Source: Prevotella sp. (GTDB taxonomy: Bacteria > Bacteroidota > Bacteroidia > Bacteroidales > Bacteroidaceae). Taken from it: 64,000 nt of DNA. The stretch covers positions 62,001-126,000 of the forward strand of contig JAKVJW010000004.1 in assembly GCA_022486815.1 (NCBI GenBank). The letters run 5' to 3'. Position 1 is the first letter of the stretch; every line of letters starts with the position of its first letter. Position numbers and translations under genes: made by a program. Positions 62,527-64,000 of the stretch are shown here, piece by piece. The notes beneath the pieces were generated by a model. That model saw only the letters and a list, made by a program, of their open reading frames with translations, was not told where the DNA came from and did no database searches.

Positions 62527-64000
62527 ATGATTACCATATATTTATGTATTCTAGTTTTTCTGCTGTGTCTGTCTATATTCGACCTGTTTGTAGGTGTAAG
62601 CAATGATGCAGTCAATTTCCTGCAACCTGCCGTAGGTGCACGAGTTGTCAAATTCCGGACAATCTTGATCATCGCATCATTTGGTGTTATTCTTGGAGCA
62701 ATCATGTCATCAGGAATGATGGATGTTGCCAGGCATGGAATTATGATGCCTAATCAATTCTCATTCAGCGATGTGATGATTATCTTTCTTGCTGTAATGG
62801 TAACTGATATCATGGTCCTTGATGCATTCAACTCTTTTGGACTGCCTACTTCCACCACTGTATCCATCGTATTCGACTTGCTGGGAGGTACTTTCGCTCT
62901 GGCTACAATAAAAATGGCTCATAACAGTTCTCTTTCCTATAGTATTCTACTCAATTCCAGTCAAGCATTAAACGTTATTATCGCTATTTTTGTTTCTGTC
63001 GCTATCGCATTTTTCTTTGGAATCATCGTAATGTGGATTACACGAGTTTTCTTCACCTTCAGTTATAGAAAATACGCAAAATATTTTATCGCTATATTCG
63101 GAGGTATCGCATTTACCACATTGGCCTATTTCATTTTCCTCAAAGGTTTAGGTTCAAGCCCATATATCTCTGATGCCTCCAGAAACTACATTAACGTAAA
63201 TGCGAACAGGTTACTGATATACACTTTTATCGTATCCACGATTATCATGGAGATATTCTATCTCTTGCACATAAATATCTTCAAATTTATTATTTTGATG
63301 GGGACTTTCGCACTGGCTATGGCTTTCGCCGGAAATGACCTTGTCAACTTTATTGGTGTGCCTCTTGCAGGCCTCAGTTCTTTCCAAGACTATATGTCTC
63401 ATGCACACGGTTTGGCACCTACAGCCTTCATGATGAATTCTTTAATGACAAGTGCAAAGACTCCACCTGCTTATCTCTTGCTTGCCGGCATCATTATGAT
63501 TATAGCAATTGGAACTTCAAAAAAAGCACAAAAAGTAATCAAGACTTCTGTAGATCTATCCCGTCAGGATGAGGGAGATGAAATGTTCGGCAGTTCTAAA
63601 GCTGCGCGTGCACTGGTACGCTTTACACAAAATACAGGAAACGCCTTAACCAGAATTCTGCCCAATAGATTCAACAACTGGATCAATTCCCGTTTCAATA
63701 AAAATGAAGTAATACTTGCAGATGATAAAGCTGCCTTTGATCTGGTCAGAGCATCCATTAATCTGGTATTGAGTGCCATGCTGATTACCATCGGCACTAA
63801 TCATAAATTGCCACTTTCCACTACTTATATCACCTTTATGGTAGCCATGGGATCTTCTTTGGCAGACAGAGCATGGAGCCGTGAAAGTGCCGTATTTCGA
63901 GTAACAGGAGTCTTAAGCGTAATCGGTGGATGGTTCATGACAGCTGGAATAGCCTTCATAACTTGTGGTCTGGTCTGTCTTATCATGTACTTTGGGGGAT
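62527..64000 (+). CDS. PiT family inorganic phosphate transporter, N-terminal part
   Basis: An integral membrane protein that is still open at the right edge (491 codons visible), so it appears in no closed reading frame. It starts 'MITIYLCILVFLLCLSIFDL'. The first family signature is 'LFVGVSNDAVNFLQPAVGA' and the inverted repeat of it is 'MAFAGNDLVNFIGVPLAG'. These mark PiT/PHO4 phosphate permeases, which use a proton or sodium gradient. A charged cytosolic loop of about 80 residues (from 'TSKKAQKVIKTSVDL') splits the two helix groups. A long version such as this is common in Bacteroidetes. Confidence 0.92.
   Translation, partial: MITIYLCILVFLLCLSIFDLFVGVSNDAVNFLQPAVGARVVKFRTILIIASFGVILGAIMSSGMMDVARHGIMMPNQFSFSDVMIIFLAVMVTDIMVLDAFNSFGLPTSTTVSIVFDLLGGTFALATIKMAHNSSLSYSILLNSSQALNVIIAIFVSVAIAFFFGIIVMWITRVFFTFSYRKYAKYFIAIFGGIAFTTLAYFIFLKGLGSSPYISDASRNYINVNANRLLIYTFIVSTIIMEIFYLLHINIFKFIILMGTFALAMAFAGNDLVNFIGVPLAGLSSFQDYMSHAHGLAPTAFMMNSLMTSAKTPPAYLLLAGIIMIIAIGTSKKAQKVIKTSVDLSRQDEGDEMFGSSKAARALVRFTQNTGNALTRILPNRFNNWINSRFNKNEVILADDKAAFDLVRASINLVLSAMLITIGTNHKLPLSTTYITFMVAMGSSLADRAWSRESAVFRVTGVLSVIGGWFMTAGIAFITCGLVCLIMYFGG

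Overview
The window comes from a member of the Bacteroidales, probably a Prevotella-like gut or rumen species. The reasons are AT-rich promoters of the Bacteroidetes type (TTTG or TTG, about 19 bases, TAnnTTTG) before many genes, secreted pectin-degrading enzymes packed in one operon, a DUF4290 protein, three DUF6080 membrane proteins, a MurA with Asp in place of the catalytic Cys, and an outer-membrane barrel receptor next to a LytS/LytTR pair. No tRNA, rRNA, transposon or CRISPR array was seen. Both ends cut through genes.

Region 1 (1-16.8 kb, minus strand) is an eight-gene operon for breaking down rhamnogalacturonan II (RG-II), the most complex pectin. In transcription order it encodes a GH43-like lipoprotein, a GH143-GH142 two-domain enzyme, a GH78 rhamnosidase, an esterase with an STN domain, a GH95 enzyme (likely L-galactosidase), a GH140 apiosidase, a GH78 fused to a sialidase-fold domain, and a partial unassigned glycosidase. 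Together they could remove side chains A to D of RG-II. No SusC/SusD pair and no regulator lie inside the window.

Region 2 (16.8-19.6 kb) holds two overlapping glycosyltransferase genes, then 758 bases without a gene. That gap contains a likely small RNA gene with its own promoter and terminator, and a tandem array of 23-bp units that each carry a small inverted repeat.

Region 3 (19.6-24.2 kb, minus) is housekeeping: rplM-rpsI-rpsB-tsf, then a fumarylacetoacetate-hydrolase-family gene and ispF.

Region 4 (24.4-42.8 kb) is a surface-polysaccharide locus. It holds glycosyltransferases, a TarI-like cytidylyltransferase with a dehydrogenase/epimerase and LicD (a CDP-alditol phosphate module), a Wzx-type flippase, three tandem DUF6080 membrane proteins, a GtrA-HAD-UbiA set that looks like a polyprenyl-phosphate pentofuranose pathway, two membrane acyltransferases and an EptA-type phosphoethanolamine transferase.

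Region 5 (42.9-51.5 kb) is housekeeping: yicC-gmk-nadD on the minus strand, and tsaB, a DUF4290 gene, murA, rimM, dxr and rseP on the plus strand.

Region 6 (51.8-64 kb) has a LytTR regulator and a LytS-type kinase whose apparent native start is followed by an in-frame TAG, an outer-membrane barrel receptor, glutamate synthase gltB-gltD with a strong promoter and terminator, and the start of a PiT-family phosphate transporter that runs off the end.
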